Below, in pieces: positions 1 to 6,018 of a stretch of 6,076 nt of DNA. Position 1 is the first letter of the stretch. Each line of letters starts with the position of its first letter. The stretch spans positions 1-6,076 of the forward strand of contig JALUSH010000245.1 in assembly GCA_027016675.1 (NCBI GenBank), given 5' to 3'. A model generated the notes under the pieces. That model did not search any database and had not been told where the DNA came from. It saw nothing but the letters and a program-made list of their open reading frames with translations. The DNA is from Thermodesulfovibrio sp. Its GTDB lineage: Bacteria; Nitrospirota; Thermodesulfovibrionia; Thermodesulfovibrionales; JdFR-85. The position numbers and the translations under genes were made by a program.

Positions 1-747
1 AATATAGCAGGGTATGGTCTTACTCACCTAATGTATCTTGGTAGAATGGAGCGGTTCTGGCGAGGACTGCTTAACCTTCGTCATTCCTGGATAAGCCGTG
101 GACTTTTTTTCAATATAATATTTACCATCTCATCAACAGGTTATGTTGTATTGAGGTCTATGGGCACAGCGGCTGATTCTGATCAATATATGACTGTTAT
201 AAAATGGATAAGCTTTATAAGCAGTCTGCTCTTTCTTGCCTATCCCGGGTTTATGCTCTCCTTTGTCAAGGCCATACCCTTCTGGCATTCTGCTGTGGAA
301 CCTGTACTTTTCTTTTTACAGGGAGTTCTGGGTGGCACGGCGGTACAGCTACTTATGAGCAGCCTATTTCGGATTGATCCTTCCGTCAGTGCAGGCCTGT
401 TGAAGATCAACTACCTGCTTGTTATTGCAGTGCTATTGATAGTTCTTTCTGCATTAATAATAAAATCACTTCACGGTGAGGCAGAGCGGGCATCGGTTAT
501 GTATCTGCTTGGAATCTACAGGGGGGACGGAAGGCTCTTTTTATACGGAGCCCTGATCGGTGGGCTTGTAATTCCACTTTTACTTCTTTCGCTGTTTATT
601 TTCTACGGTGGACATACTGCAGTTGTAACTGCTACACTTTATACAGCACTAATACTTGAGCTTACGGGGATATACTTTGCAAAATACGGGTTCATAAGGG
701 CAGGTGCCTATCCTTTTGACACTTTACCAGGAAAGGAGAGGTTGTAA
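1..747 (+). CDS. NrfD/DmsC-family membrane anchor subunit of an oxidoreductase (5'-truncated by window edge)
   Basis: The reading frame is open from base 1, so the Met codon at 31 is probably internal and the true start lies outside the window. The visible 248 residues hold about six hydrophobic helices, near residues 34-54, 69-88, 98-123, 136-156, 179-203 and 205-228. Before the first helix is a family-like stretch, HLMYLGRMERFWRGLLNLRH, followed by SWISR; it resembles the HLG...FWRALLNLRHSWLSRE segment of NrfD/DmsC-type proteins. The later YPGFMLSF and IPFWHSAVEPVLFF segments also fit. Family members sit in the cytoplasmic membrane and pass electrons between the quinone pool and an iron-sulfur subunit paired with a molybdopterin or cytochrome enzyme. 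Those partners would lie to the left, unseen, so the substrate cannot be named. The downstream hydrolase gene begins 5 bases after the stop, suggesting cotranscription. The family call is fairly secure; the exact subfamily is not. Confidence 0.8.
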   Translation, partial: NIAGYGLTHLMYLGRMERFWRGLLNLRHSWISRGLFFNIIFTISSTGYVVLRSMGTAADSDQYMTVIKWISFISSLLFLAYPGFMLSFVKAIPFWHSAVEPVLFFLQGVLGGTAVQLLMSSLFRIDPSVSAGLLKINYLLVIAVLLIVLSALIIKSLHGEAERASVMYLLGIYRGDGRLFLYGALIGGLVIPLLLLSLFIFYGGHTAVVTATLYTALILELTGIYFAKYGFIRAGAYPFDTLPGKERL

Positions 748-752
748 TTTTC

Positions 753-1598
753 ATGGAAAGACTCTGTATAGGTAACATTGAACTCACCTGGCTGAGAGGC
801 GGCACCTTTGAGCTTGACGGTGGTGCCATGTTCGGTGTTGTGCCAAAGGTGCTCTGGGAAAAGCGGTACCCTCCGTCAACTGGCAATAATATCACCCTCC
901 TTGCAGACCCCATACTCATAAGAACTCCTGATGCCAGCCTGTTGATCGAGACAGGTCTTGGCAACAAACTGACAGAGAAGCAGCAGAGGATATTCAATGT
1001 GAAGGCAGGCTGGCACCTGCTTGAAGATCTCCATAGCCTTGGCCTTGAACCATCTGATATAGACTATGTGGTGCTCACCCACTGCGACTTTGACCACGCT
1101 GGTGGCCTTGTCATGAAGACCCCGGATGGGCTGAGGCTCACATTCCCTGAGGCTAAATATCTGATTCAGACAAAGGAATGGGAGGATGTCAAAAACCCGA
1201 ATAAGAGGTCTGTCCACACCTTCTGGTCCATCAACTTTGAAGGGATAGAAGAAAGCGGAAACCTTGAACTCATTGATGGTGAAAAGGAAATACTGCCAGG
1301 CATAAAACTGATCCACACAGGCGGACACAACAGGGGACACCAGATCGTACAGATTAAAAGCCAGGGTGAGACCGCCCTTCATCTTGGAGACCTGCTTCCC
1401 ACCCACATCCACTTCAATCCCCTCTGGGTGATGGCCTATGATAACCATCCCCTTGATGTGATTGAACTGAAGGAGAGATTCGAGAAAGAGGGTATCAGCA
1501 GAAATGCCTGGTTTGTCTTCTATCACGACCCCTTTCTGAGGGGCTGCAGATTCAATGAAAAGGGTGAGGTAGTTGATGCAGTAAAGATTGTTCAGTAG
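753..1598 (+). CDS. MBL-fold metallohydrolase, similar to AHL lactonase/YtnP-type enzymes
   Basis: This 281-residue protein has the metallo-beta-lactamase metal-binding set. THCDFDHAGG supplies His110, Asp112, Asp114 and His115. HTGGHNRGHQ supplies His192, where many relatives read TPGHTPGH. LHLGDLLP supplies Asp213, and FYHDP supplies a late His258. These residues would hold a two-metal centre that activates water. The HxDxDH signature, the length and the late His match the branch containing N-acyl homoserine lactonases and YtnP-like proteins, but that branch is broad and the substrate cannot be read from sequence. No signal peptide is visible, so it is probably cytoplasmic. A purine-rich AGGAGAGG (734-741) lies 11 bases before the ATG and inside the end of the previous gene, so translation may be coupled. 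Its stop overlaps the end of the opposing mglA by 7 bp. The family is secure; the quorum-quenching role is only a possibility. Confidence 0.9.
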   Translation: MERLCIGNIELTWLRGGTFELDGGAMFGVVPKVLWEKRYPPSTGNNITLLADPILIRTPDASLLIETGLGNKLTEKQQRIFNVKAGWHLLEDLHSLGLEPSDIDYVVLTHCDFDHAGGLVMKTPDGLRLTFPEAKYLIQTKEWEDVKNPNKRSVHTFWSINFEGIEESGNLELIDGEKEILPGIKLIHTGGHNRGHQIVQIKSQGETALHLGDLLPTHIHFNPLWVMAYDNHPLDVIELKERFEKEGISRNAWFVFYHDPFLRGCRFNEKGEVVDAVKIVQ

Positions 1599-2179
1599 TT
1601 CTTCTTGAGTTCCTTCAGCACCTGTTTACCCACATCCTTGAGTGTCTCAAACACTCCCATCCCCTGTGAAGCTATTGCCTCGTAAGAAGGCACATTGTCC
1701 GGGTTCAGTATCTTTTGTAGTTCACCAACAGGGACGATATTGGGGAGATCGCGTTTGTTGTACTGGATCACAAAGGGAAGCCTGTCAAGCTCATATCCAT
1801 ATTCAGCAAGATTGATCCTGAGATCCTCAAGGCTTTCTATATTTGCATCCATCCTTTCAATCTGTGAGTCAGCAACAAATACAACACCGTCAACGCCTTT
1901 CAGAATCAGTTTTCTGCTTGCAGCATAAAAGACCTGGCCTGGTACTGTATAGAGGTGGAATCTGACCCTGAATCCTTTGATATCTCCAAGTGCAAGGGGA
2001 AGGAAGTCAAAAAAGAGTGTTCTTTCAGACTCAGTGGCAAGGGATATGAGCTTACCCTTTTGTTCAGGTGCCGTTTTTTTATAAATAAATTGGAGATTTG
2101 TGGTCTTTCCACAAAGCCCCGGACCGTAATAGACTATTTTACAATTGATCTCTCTTGTTGAATAGTTTATGAATGACAC
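1592..2179 (-). CDS. mglA: MglA, Ras-like small GTPase controlling cell polarity
   Basis: MglA is a monomeric cytoplasmic GTPase that, when GTP-bound, marks the leading pole and recruits motility or type IV pilus machinery. At 195 residues it matches Myxococcus xanthus MglA in length and, as I recall that sequence, aligns with it from the first residue (MSFINYS.REINCK). That alignment supports the GTG start at 2179-2177. Visible motifs are the P-loop GPGLCGKTT (19-27), Arg53-Thr54 in switch I, TVPGQ (78-82) in switch II with Thr78 replacing the usual Ras Asp and with Gln82 kept, NKRD (141-144) for guanine recognition, and a G5-like EAIAS (167-171). The ribosome site before the GTG is weak (AGGCAGAG), and mglB ends 9 bases upstream, so translation is probably coupled to mglB. 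One local oddity is YAASRK where I recall YDASRK in M. xanthus. It is the last gene of the minus-strand series and converges on the hydrolase gene. Confidence 0.96.
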   Translation of the reverse strand: MSFINYSTREINCKIVYYGPGLCGKTTNLQFIYKKTAPEQKGKLISLATESERTLFFDFLPLALGDIKGFRVRFHLYTVPGQVFYAASRKLILKGVDGVVFVADSQIERMDANIESLEDLRINLAEYGYELDRLPFVIQYNKRDLPNIVPVGELQKILNPDNVPSYEAIASQGMGVFETLKDVGKQVLKELKKNY

Positions 2180-2188
2180 TTTCTCTGC

Positions 2189-2674
2189 CTAACCAAACAA
2201 TCTGTCGATGTCCTCATCAGTTATTTCTGAAAAAGGTGATGTAAGTCCCTTATCCCGTTCCTCTATGCTTGATTTCTTGTCAAGCTCCTCGAATATACGC
2301 TCCAGTGACTGGGTTGATTTCTTTACTCTCAGCCTTACCAGACCAAGGGAAGTTCTCTGGTCGAAGACAACAACCAGGATTACCTTGTTTGCCACAAGCG
2401 AGATATGGATGTTGTCCTTTTCACCTTCATGGAATAGTATGGAGAACTCCTTCTGGCCAAGGAGCTTGGCAATACCACCTGTGGCTGCAATATTCCCAGC
2501 AGTTAGTGAGGCAAGGGCTGTTGTATCTATATCGTGTGTATCACCTGCTGAAGATATAAGTTGGCCATTCTTGTCGACAAGGAAAACGAGTTTTGCATTA
2601 GCCAGCTGGTACAGTCTCTTTAGTTCTTCATCAATACGTCTAAATTCTTCCTCATACATTACAAGTTCAGACAT
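2189..2674 (-). CDS. mglB: MglB, roadblock/LC7-domain GTPase-activating partner of MglA
   Basis: MglB dimers act as the GTPase-activating protein for MglA at the lagging pole, keeping active MglA at the opposite pole. The 161-residue protein is one roadblock/LC7 domain. It has an N-terminal helix beginning LVMYEEEF, strand FLVDKNGQLISSAG (31-44), the conserved DTTALASLTAGNIAA (50-64), FHEGEKD (81-87), and VVVFDQRTSLGLVRLRVKK (101-119). A flexible tail ends in ITDEDIDRLFG (151-161), a segment also present in M. xanthus MglB. The ATG at 2674 has a good ribosome site, AAAGGGG (2688-2682), 7 bases upstream. The gene lies 9 bases before mglA, the usual mglB-mglA order. It begins 74 bases after porB on the same strand with no obvious terminator hairpin between, so read-through from the por operon is possible. 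Confidence 0.95.
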   Translation of the reverse strand: MSELVMYEEEFRRIDEELKRLYQLANAKLVFLVDKNGQLISSAGDTHDIDTTALASLTAGNIAATGGIAKLLGQKEFSILFHEGEKDNIHISLVANKVILVVVFDQRTSLGLVRLRVKKSTQSLERIFEELDKKSSIEERDKGLTSPFSEITDEDIDRLFG

Positions 2675-2681
2675 AGGAAAA

Positions 2682-2688
2682 CCCCTTT
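2682..2688 (-). promoter_or_regulatory. Ribosome binding site of mglB
   Basis: AAAGGGG on the minus strand, 7 bases from the mglB ATG at 2674. It supports that start and shows that mglB is translated independently of porB. The TAA of an 11-codon frame (2719-2687) overlaps it. Confidence 0.6.
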
Positions 2689-2744
2689 ATCCCTCCATTA
2701 TTTTAATCGCTTTTCTCATTACTGCTCAACTGCAGTTCCTCCTT
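2687..2744 (-). other. Porb-mglB spacer with an orphan Shine-Dalgarno and two mini reading frames
   Basis: Just after the porB stop the minus strand carries AAGGAGG (2744-2738), as strong as any ribosome site in this window, but no annotated gene follows at normal distance. Eight bases downstream, a TTG at 2729 opens a 9-codon frame ending at 2703 (MSSNEKSD if TTG is used). An ATG at 2719, about 18 bases from the site, opens an 11-codon frame ending at 2687 (MRKAIKIMEG). That second frame's stop touches the mglB ribosome site. The site also overlaps the start of a 10-base palindrome region, AACTGCAGTT (2737-2728). This could be a leader peptide that couples or tunes mglB translation, a remnant of a lost gene, or chance. 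The bases are plain to see; a function is not established. Confidence 0.3.
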
Positions 2745-2748
2745 GGGA

Positions 2749-3711
2749 TTATTGTTCCTTTTTCTCTTCCTCGGCTTTCCACATGGCCTCTTCTCTTAAA
2801 AGTGCCTCCCATTCCCTGTCAACAATTTCCTGAGCCCGTTCAAGGATATGCTCATTCTCAGGTGAAAAGAGGTGTTTAAACCTGCCCTGTGTCTTTAAGA
2901 ACTCCACCACAGGCTTTTTCTCCTTGGGCTTGTAGTTTATGGTAAGTCTGCCATTCTCATATTCATATAAGGGCCAGAAACAGGTATCAACAGCAAGTTT
3001 ACTGTCCTGTATTGCTCTGTCAGTTGGGGTTCTCCATCCGCGGTTACAGGAGGCAAGGATATTGATAAAGGCAGGCCCGTCAACCTCAAGGGCTTTGCGT
3101 ACCTTGGTCATCAGATCCCGCCAGTGGGCTGGGGTGGTCTGTGCCACATAGGGTATTCCATGGGCCACCATTATCTTTGTAAGGTTCTTTCTTGGTTGCA
3201 TCTTGCCAGGAATCACGGAGCCGGCAGGGCTTGTAGTGGTATTTGCACCAAGAGGAGTGGCACTTGAACGCTGAATACCGGTGTTCATGTATGCTCCATT
3301 GTCATAGCAGATATAGACTATGTCGTGTCCACGCTCCATAGCACCTGAAAGGCTCTGAAATCCAATATCATAGGTTCCACCATCACCACCAAAGGCAATG
3401 AACTTGATTCTTTCTGTTATCTTGCCCTTTTTCTTCAAAGCCTTGTACATGGCCTCCACACCTGATATGGTGGCAGCAGCATTTTCAAAGGCTGTATGGA
3501 TCCAGGGTATCTTCCAGGCTGAGTAAGGATAGATAGTGGTGGATACCTCGAGACAGCCTGTAGCGTTTGCTGCAACAATGGGCATTTCTGCTGCAAGTAA
3601 TATCTGTCTTATGGCAATTGGTGCACCACAGCCCGAGCAGAGCCTGTGACCCCCTGTAAGCAGATCCTCCTTCTTTGAAAGCTCCTTTAATCTCAATGGC
3701 GTTGTGCTCAT
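2749..3711 (-). CDS. porB: Pyruvate:ferredoxin oxidoreductase beta subunit (TPP- and [4Fe-4S]-binding)
   Basis: PorB binds thiamine pyrophosphate and the proximal [4Fe-4S] cluster of the cytoplasmic POR complex, which converts pyruvate and CoA to acetyl-CoA, CO2 and reduced ferredoxin, or the reverse in carbon fixation. In the 320 residues, CSGCG (Cys25, Cys28), NATGC (Cys53) and ASCNRGW (Cys222) provide the four cluster ligands expected for the family. The TPP/Mg motif begins GDGGTYDIG (109-117) and ends YDNGAYMNTG (136-145). The C-terminal 35 residues are a highly charged helix-like tail, rich in Glu and Lys. The ATG at 3711 has AAAGGAG 7 bases upstream. A homologous 2-oxoisovalerate oxidoreductase cannot be fully excluded from this subunit alone, but pyruvate is the best reading. 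Unlike its partners, it is separated from the previous gene by a repeat-bearing spacer. Confidence 0.94.
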   Translation of the reverse strand: MSTTPLRLKELSKKEDLLTGGHRLCSGCGAPIAIRQILLAAEMPIVAANATGCLEVSTTIYPYSAWKIPWIHTAFENAAATISGVEAMYKALKKKGKITERIKFIAFGGDGGTYDIGFQSLSGAMERGHDIVYICYDNGAYMNTGIQRSSATPLGANTTTSPAGSVIPGKMQPRKNLTKIMVAHGIPYVAQTTPAHWRDLMTKVRKALEVDGPAFINILASCNRGWRTPTDRAIQDSKLAVDTCFWPLYEYENGRLTINYKPKEKKPVVEFLKTQGRFKHLFSPENEHILERAQEIVDREWEALLREEAMWKAEEEKKEQ

Positions 3712-3718
3712 TCTCCAA

Positions 3719-3725
3719 CTCCTTT
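3719..3725 (-). promoter_or_regulatory. Ribosome binding site of porB
   Basis: AAAGGAG on the minus strand, 7 bases before the ATG at 3711. It favours 3711 over another ATG at 3718 in a different frame, which gives no recognisable protein. It lies immediately downstream of the 9-bp repeat tract. Confidence 0.65.
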
Positions 3726-3731
3726 CAAAAA

Positions 3732-3776
3732 GTGTTAATTGCGTTATTTGCGTTTATTGCGTTAATTGATTTAGTT
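3732..3776 (-). repeat. Degenerate 9-bp tandem repeat, five units, in the porA-porB spacer
   Basis: Read on the minus strand, the units are AACTAAATC, AATTAACGC, AATAAACGC, AAATAACGC and AATTAACAC, with a consensus of about AATTAACGC. The first unit is the most diverged. The period is exactly 9 bases throughout, so each unit is three codons in any frame. The tract is much more AT-rich than the flanking genes and ends about 6 bases before the porB ribosome site. It may be a slipped-strand minisatellite, an unstructured AT-rich translation enhancer or mRNA-processing region for porB, or a decayed repeat element. Confidence 0.7.
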
Positions 3777-3810
3777 GTGTTTCCCTTTCGGTTAACTCGA
3801 ACCTCACCAC
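3754..3810 (-). other. Possible 18-residue mini reading frame between porA and porB
   Basis: Three bases after the porA stop, GTG GTG opens a frame that runs 18 codons to a TAA at 3756-3754. It encodes VVRFELTERETQLNQLTQ, with the first residue read as Met if used. AGGGAG in the last porA codons (ending at 3817) stands 6 bases before the first GTG, a reasonable ribosome-site distance. The last third is encoded by the 9-bp repeat, which in this frame reads Gln-Leu-Asn/Thr. The peptide is unknown to me. It may be a translated linker that carries ribosomes from porA towards porB, or chance. Confidence 0.25.
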
Positions 3811-3813
3811 TAA

Positions 3814-4992
3814 TTACTCCCTGACACCAAGATAGTCCTTGTATAGTGTTACCTTTCCTGTGTCAAGGATCTCTTTCAACTCATCAATCAACTGGGCAGC
3901 ATGCTCTGGCATGAAGTCCCTTCCACCAAGACCATATACCCTGTCAATCATAACAGGATTTGTCCCATTACTCATCATGGCTGAGGCAATCTCCATGTAC
4001 ATGGGGCCAAAACCACCAAAGGAGTCAGCCCTGTCAAGCACACCTATTACCTTTGCACCTGATAGTGCCTCTGCCACCTCTTTATACGGGAAAGGCCTGA
4101 AAAGCCTTGGTTTTAAAAGCCCAACCTTTATACCCCTGTCTCGATATTCATCAACCACATCCTTGAAGGTACCAGCGGCAGAGTTGAGCACCACAATGGC
4201 AATCTCTGCATCATCAAGTCTGTATTCCTCAAAGAGACCATAGCTACGGCCTGAGACCTTCTCAAACTCCTTAGCTACCTGAAGCACCACATCCTTTGCA
4301 TTAAGCATGGCCTCATGTTGCTGCCGCTTGAACTCCATAAAATAGTCGGGCAGTACAAGTGGACCATAGGTAACAGGATTGTTCACGTCAAGGAGAGGGT
4401 TTTTTGCCTTGAACTCACCAATAAACTCCTTTACCAGATCATCAGACAAGAACTCCATGCTCTCGATGGAGTGGCTGATAATAAATCCATCCAGACAGAC
4501 CATAGCAGGCAGCCTCACATCATCATGCTCGGCTATACGGATAGCCTGTATGAGATTGTCGTATGCCTCCTGGGCATTCTCAGACCAGAGCTGTATCCAT
4601 CCACAGTCCCTTGCACCCATCCCGTCTGAATGATCACCGTGGATATTGATGGGTGCTGAAAGTGCCCTGTTTACAAGTGTCATTACCACAGGAAGCCTCA
4701 TTCCTGATGCAATGTGGAGCATCTCCCACATAAGGGCAAGCCCCTGTGAACTCGTGGCAGTCATAACACGGCCGCCTGCAGCTGACGCTCCAATACATGC
4801 GCTCATGGCACTGTGTTCACTCTCCACAGTGACCAGTTCTGTATCCACCTTGCCATTTGCTACAAAAGAGGCAAACCTCTGCATCACCTCAGTGGATGGT
4901 GTGATGGGATAGGCAGCACAGACATCTGGATTTATCTGTCTCATGGCCTCTGCAATGGCCTGATTACCTGTAACAGCCAGTCTCTTTCCCAT
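3814..4992 (-). CDS. porA: Pyruvate:ferredoxin oxidoreductase alpha subunit
   Basis: PorA supplies the pyrimidine-binding and substrate-facing half of the TPP site. The 392 residues begin with GNQAIAEAM and then YPITPSTE (28-35), the family signature. Thr31 and Arg109 (VNRALSAP) match the positions that contact pyruvate in Desulfovibrio PFOR, judged by motif rather than by structure. VESEHSAM (56-63), containing the TPP-activating Glu region, and the TATSSQGLALMWE segment (78-90) follow, then INIHGDHSDGMGARDCGW (115-132). The C-terminal transketolase-like domain has LLKPRLFRPFP (292-302) and DRADSFGG. The ATG at 4992 shares one base with the porD stop, and GGAGG (5004-5000) lies 7 bases upstream, so translation is coupled to porD. 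Length is normal for a separate alpha subunit. It belongs with porC, porD and porB. Confidence 0.95.
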   Translation of the reverse strand: MGKRLAVTGNQAIAEAMRQINPDVCAAYPITPSTEVMQRFASFVANGKVDTELVTVESEHSAMSACIGASAAGGRVMTATSSQGLALMWEMLHIASGMRLPVVMTLVNRALSAPINIHGDHSDGMGARDCGWIQLWSENAQEAYDNLIQAIRIAEHDDVRLPAMVCLDGFIISHSIESMEFLSDDLVKEFIGEFKAKNPLLDVNNPVTYGPLVLPDYFMEFKRQQHEAMLNAKDVVLQVAKEFEKVSGRSYGLFEEYRLDDAEIAIVVLNSAAGTFKDVVDEYRDRGIKVGLLKPRLFRPFPYKEVAEALSGAKVIGVLDRADSFGGFGPMYMEIASAMMSNGTNPVMIDRVYGLGGRDFMPEHAAQLIDELKEILDTGKVTLYKDYLGVRE

Positions 4993-5276
4993 TACTTGCC
5001 CTCCTCTTCCATTACTATTGCCTTTTTACCTTTTTTGCCAGGACATTCCATAGCGCAGATTCCACAGCCCTTACAGTGGTTATAATCAAACTCTCCACGC
5101 TTCCCATCATTAACGGTTATTGCTGAGTCAGGACAGTATATCCAGCAGAAAAGACACTGTATACAATTTTCCTCAATCCATCTTGGTCTGAAGGCACGCC
5201 ACGAGCCTGTGTTATAACTATCGGCACTGCCTGCCTCTGTTATGGCACCTATTTCAAGTTCTTTCCAGCCTTTCAT
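4992..5276 (-). CDS. porD: Pyruvate:ferredoxin oxidoreductase delta subunit, 2x[4Fe-4S] ferredoxin
   Basis: PorD is the ferredoxin-like subunit that carries electrons from the PorB cluster out to soluble ferredoxin. In 94 residues it has two complete binding motifs: CIQCLFCWIYCP (Cys38, 41, 44, 48) and CKGCGICAMECP (Cys68, 71, 74, 78), each followed by Pro, as in bacterial 2[4Fe-4S] proteins. The N-terminal 33 residues contain GSWRAFRPRW, a segment common in POR/VOR delta subunits ahead of the first cluster. The start at 5276 overlaps the porC stop as ATGA (4 bp). AGGAGG (5292-5287) lies 10 bases upstream, with a further AAAGGAAGG closer to the start. Every ligand Cys is present and the reading frame is intact. 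Confidence 0.94.
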   Translation of the reverse strand: MKGWKELEIGAITEAGSADSYNTGSWRAFRPRWIEENCIQCLFCWIYCPDSAITVNDGKRGEFDYNHCKGCGICAMECPGKKGKKAIVMEEEGK

Positions 5277-5848
5277 CCTTCCTTTACCTCCTCATATCCT
5301 CTTCTTGTTGCCTCAAGGTTTGCTGTTATAATCTTTTCAGAAAATTTACTTCCAAAACTTGCCTTGACGTCTGCTAAGAGAACATCAAGTGGTACAAGTC
5401 CTGATGCCTTTGCAAGTGCACCAAGCATACAGGAGTTGGGAAGTGGCCTTCCTATGGTCTCAAGGGCAATCTTTGAAGCATCCACAGTGAATACCTTCTG
5501 TGTATCCTTCAGCCCCATCTTTTTCCTTATTTCAGAAGGCTCTTTTGCTGTATTTACAACGAAAATAGCATCATCAGGTGCACCTTCTGCCACATCGATA
5601 CTGTCAAGCAGCGTGGCATCAACCACTGCTACAATATTTGGATGTGTAACAGGACAGTGCATCCTCAGAGGTTTTGAGCTAATACGGTTATATGCCCGAA
5701 GAGGGGCACCTGCACGTTCGGGGCCGTATTCAGGGAATGCCTGCACATACTTGCCTCCACTTAAGCACGCATCAGCCAGAACCTTGGCAGCTGTAACAGT
5801 GCCCTGCCCTCCACGGCCATGCCATCTGATCTCAACTGTTTCGGCCAT
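5273..5848 (-). CDS. porC: Pyruvate:ferredoxin oxidoreductase gamma subunit
   Basis: PorC is the gamma subunit of POR, in the family of the CoA-binding domain of single-chain PFORs. Its 191 residues show the hallmark IRWHGRGGQGTVTAAKVLA (7-25), FPEYGPERAGAP (38-49), HCPVTHPNIVAVVD (64-77), and PNSCMLGALAKASG (137-150) near the C-terminus. Length is typical for a stand-alone gamma subunit. It is the first gene of the minus-strand series, with a near-ideal AAGGAGG 5 bases before the ATG at 5848. An AT-rich region upstream probably holds the operon promoter. The 4-bp overlap with porD indicates translational coupling. A related 2-oxoacid such as 2-oxoisovalerate is the main alternative substrate, but the full CDAB set favours pyruvate. 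Confidence 0.94.
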   Translation of the reverse strand: MAETVEIRWHGRGGQGTVTAAKVLADACLSGGKYVQAFPEYGPERAGAPLRAYNRISSKPLRMHCPVTHPNIVAVVDATLLDSIDVAEGAPDDAIFVVNTAKEPSEIRKKMGLKDTQKVFTVDASKIALETIGRPLPNSCMLGALAKASGLVPLDVLLADVKASFGSKFSEKIITANLEATRRGYEEVKEG

Positions 5849-5853
5849 ATTTT

Positions 5854-5860
5854 CCTCCTT
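5854..5860 (-). promoter_or_regulatory. Strong ribosome binding site of porC
   Basis: AAGGAGG on the minus strand, 5 bases before the porC ATG. It is a full anti-16S match and marks the likely entry of ribosomes to the por operon. Confidence 0.75.
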
Positions 5861-6018
5861 AAATATACACTTTTAGCAGATTATTTTTAAAAGAAGATAC
5901 TTTACCTGAGCTTAGTCTGTTTATTTTATTAGATTACAATGACATATTGCAAGAAAAAGATATAAAAAAAGTTAATATATAGATGACAAATATTATATTT
6001 TAGACTAAGGGTGAAAGG
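5861..6018. promoter_or_regulatory. AT-rich divergent intergenic region, probable promoters of the por operon and the right-hand gene
   Basis: About 158 bases separate the divergent starts and should hold promoters in both directions. On the minus strand the best pair I see is TTGCAA (5952-5947) and ATAAAA (5929-5924), spaced 17 bases, which is only a moderate sigma-70 match. On the plus strand several TATAAA/TTAATA-like boxes occur between 5961 and 5980 without a convincing -35. No clear operator palindrome or riboswitch-like fold stands out by eye. The promoter inference comes mainly from gene orientation and AT-richness, not from a clean consensus. Confidence 0.4.

Noticed and set aside
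31..33. ATG at 31 as the true start of the NrfD-like gene
   Set aside because: The frame is open to base 1, and residues before this Met (HL) fit the conserved family segment, so the gene is cut by the window edge.
876..1526. A 216-residue minus-strand open frame opposite the MBL hydrolase
   Set aside because: The opposite strand carries intact metal-binding motifs of a hydrolase; this frame shows no recognisable domain.
2208..2879. A 223-residue plus-strand open frame opposite mglB and the end of porB
   Set aside because: It is antisense to well-recognised mglB and porB, is Ser/Leu-rich as expected from a complement frame, and has no family motif.
3485..3718. A 77-residue minus-strand frame starting at 3718, just upstream of the porB start
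   Set aside because: It is a different frame of the porB 5' region without motifs; the porB ATG at 3711 has the better-spaced ribosome site and the family match.
3784..3805. Possible hairpin around GGTTAACTCGAACC after porA
   Set aside because: Only about 4 bp pair (GGTT/AACC) and no T-run follows on the minus strand, so it is not a credible terminator.
3839..4243. A 134-residue plus-strand open frame opposite porA
   Set aside because: Antisense to the conserved C-terminal part of PorA; composition typical of a shadow frame.
5364..5876. A 170-residue plus-strand open frame opposite porC
   Set aside because: It is a complement shadow of porC, and its end crosses the porC ribosome site and start.
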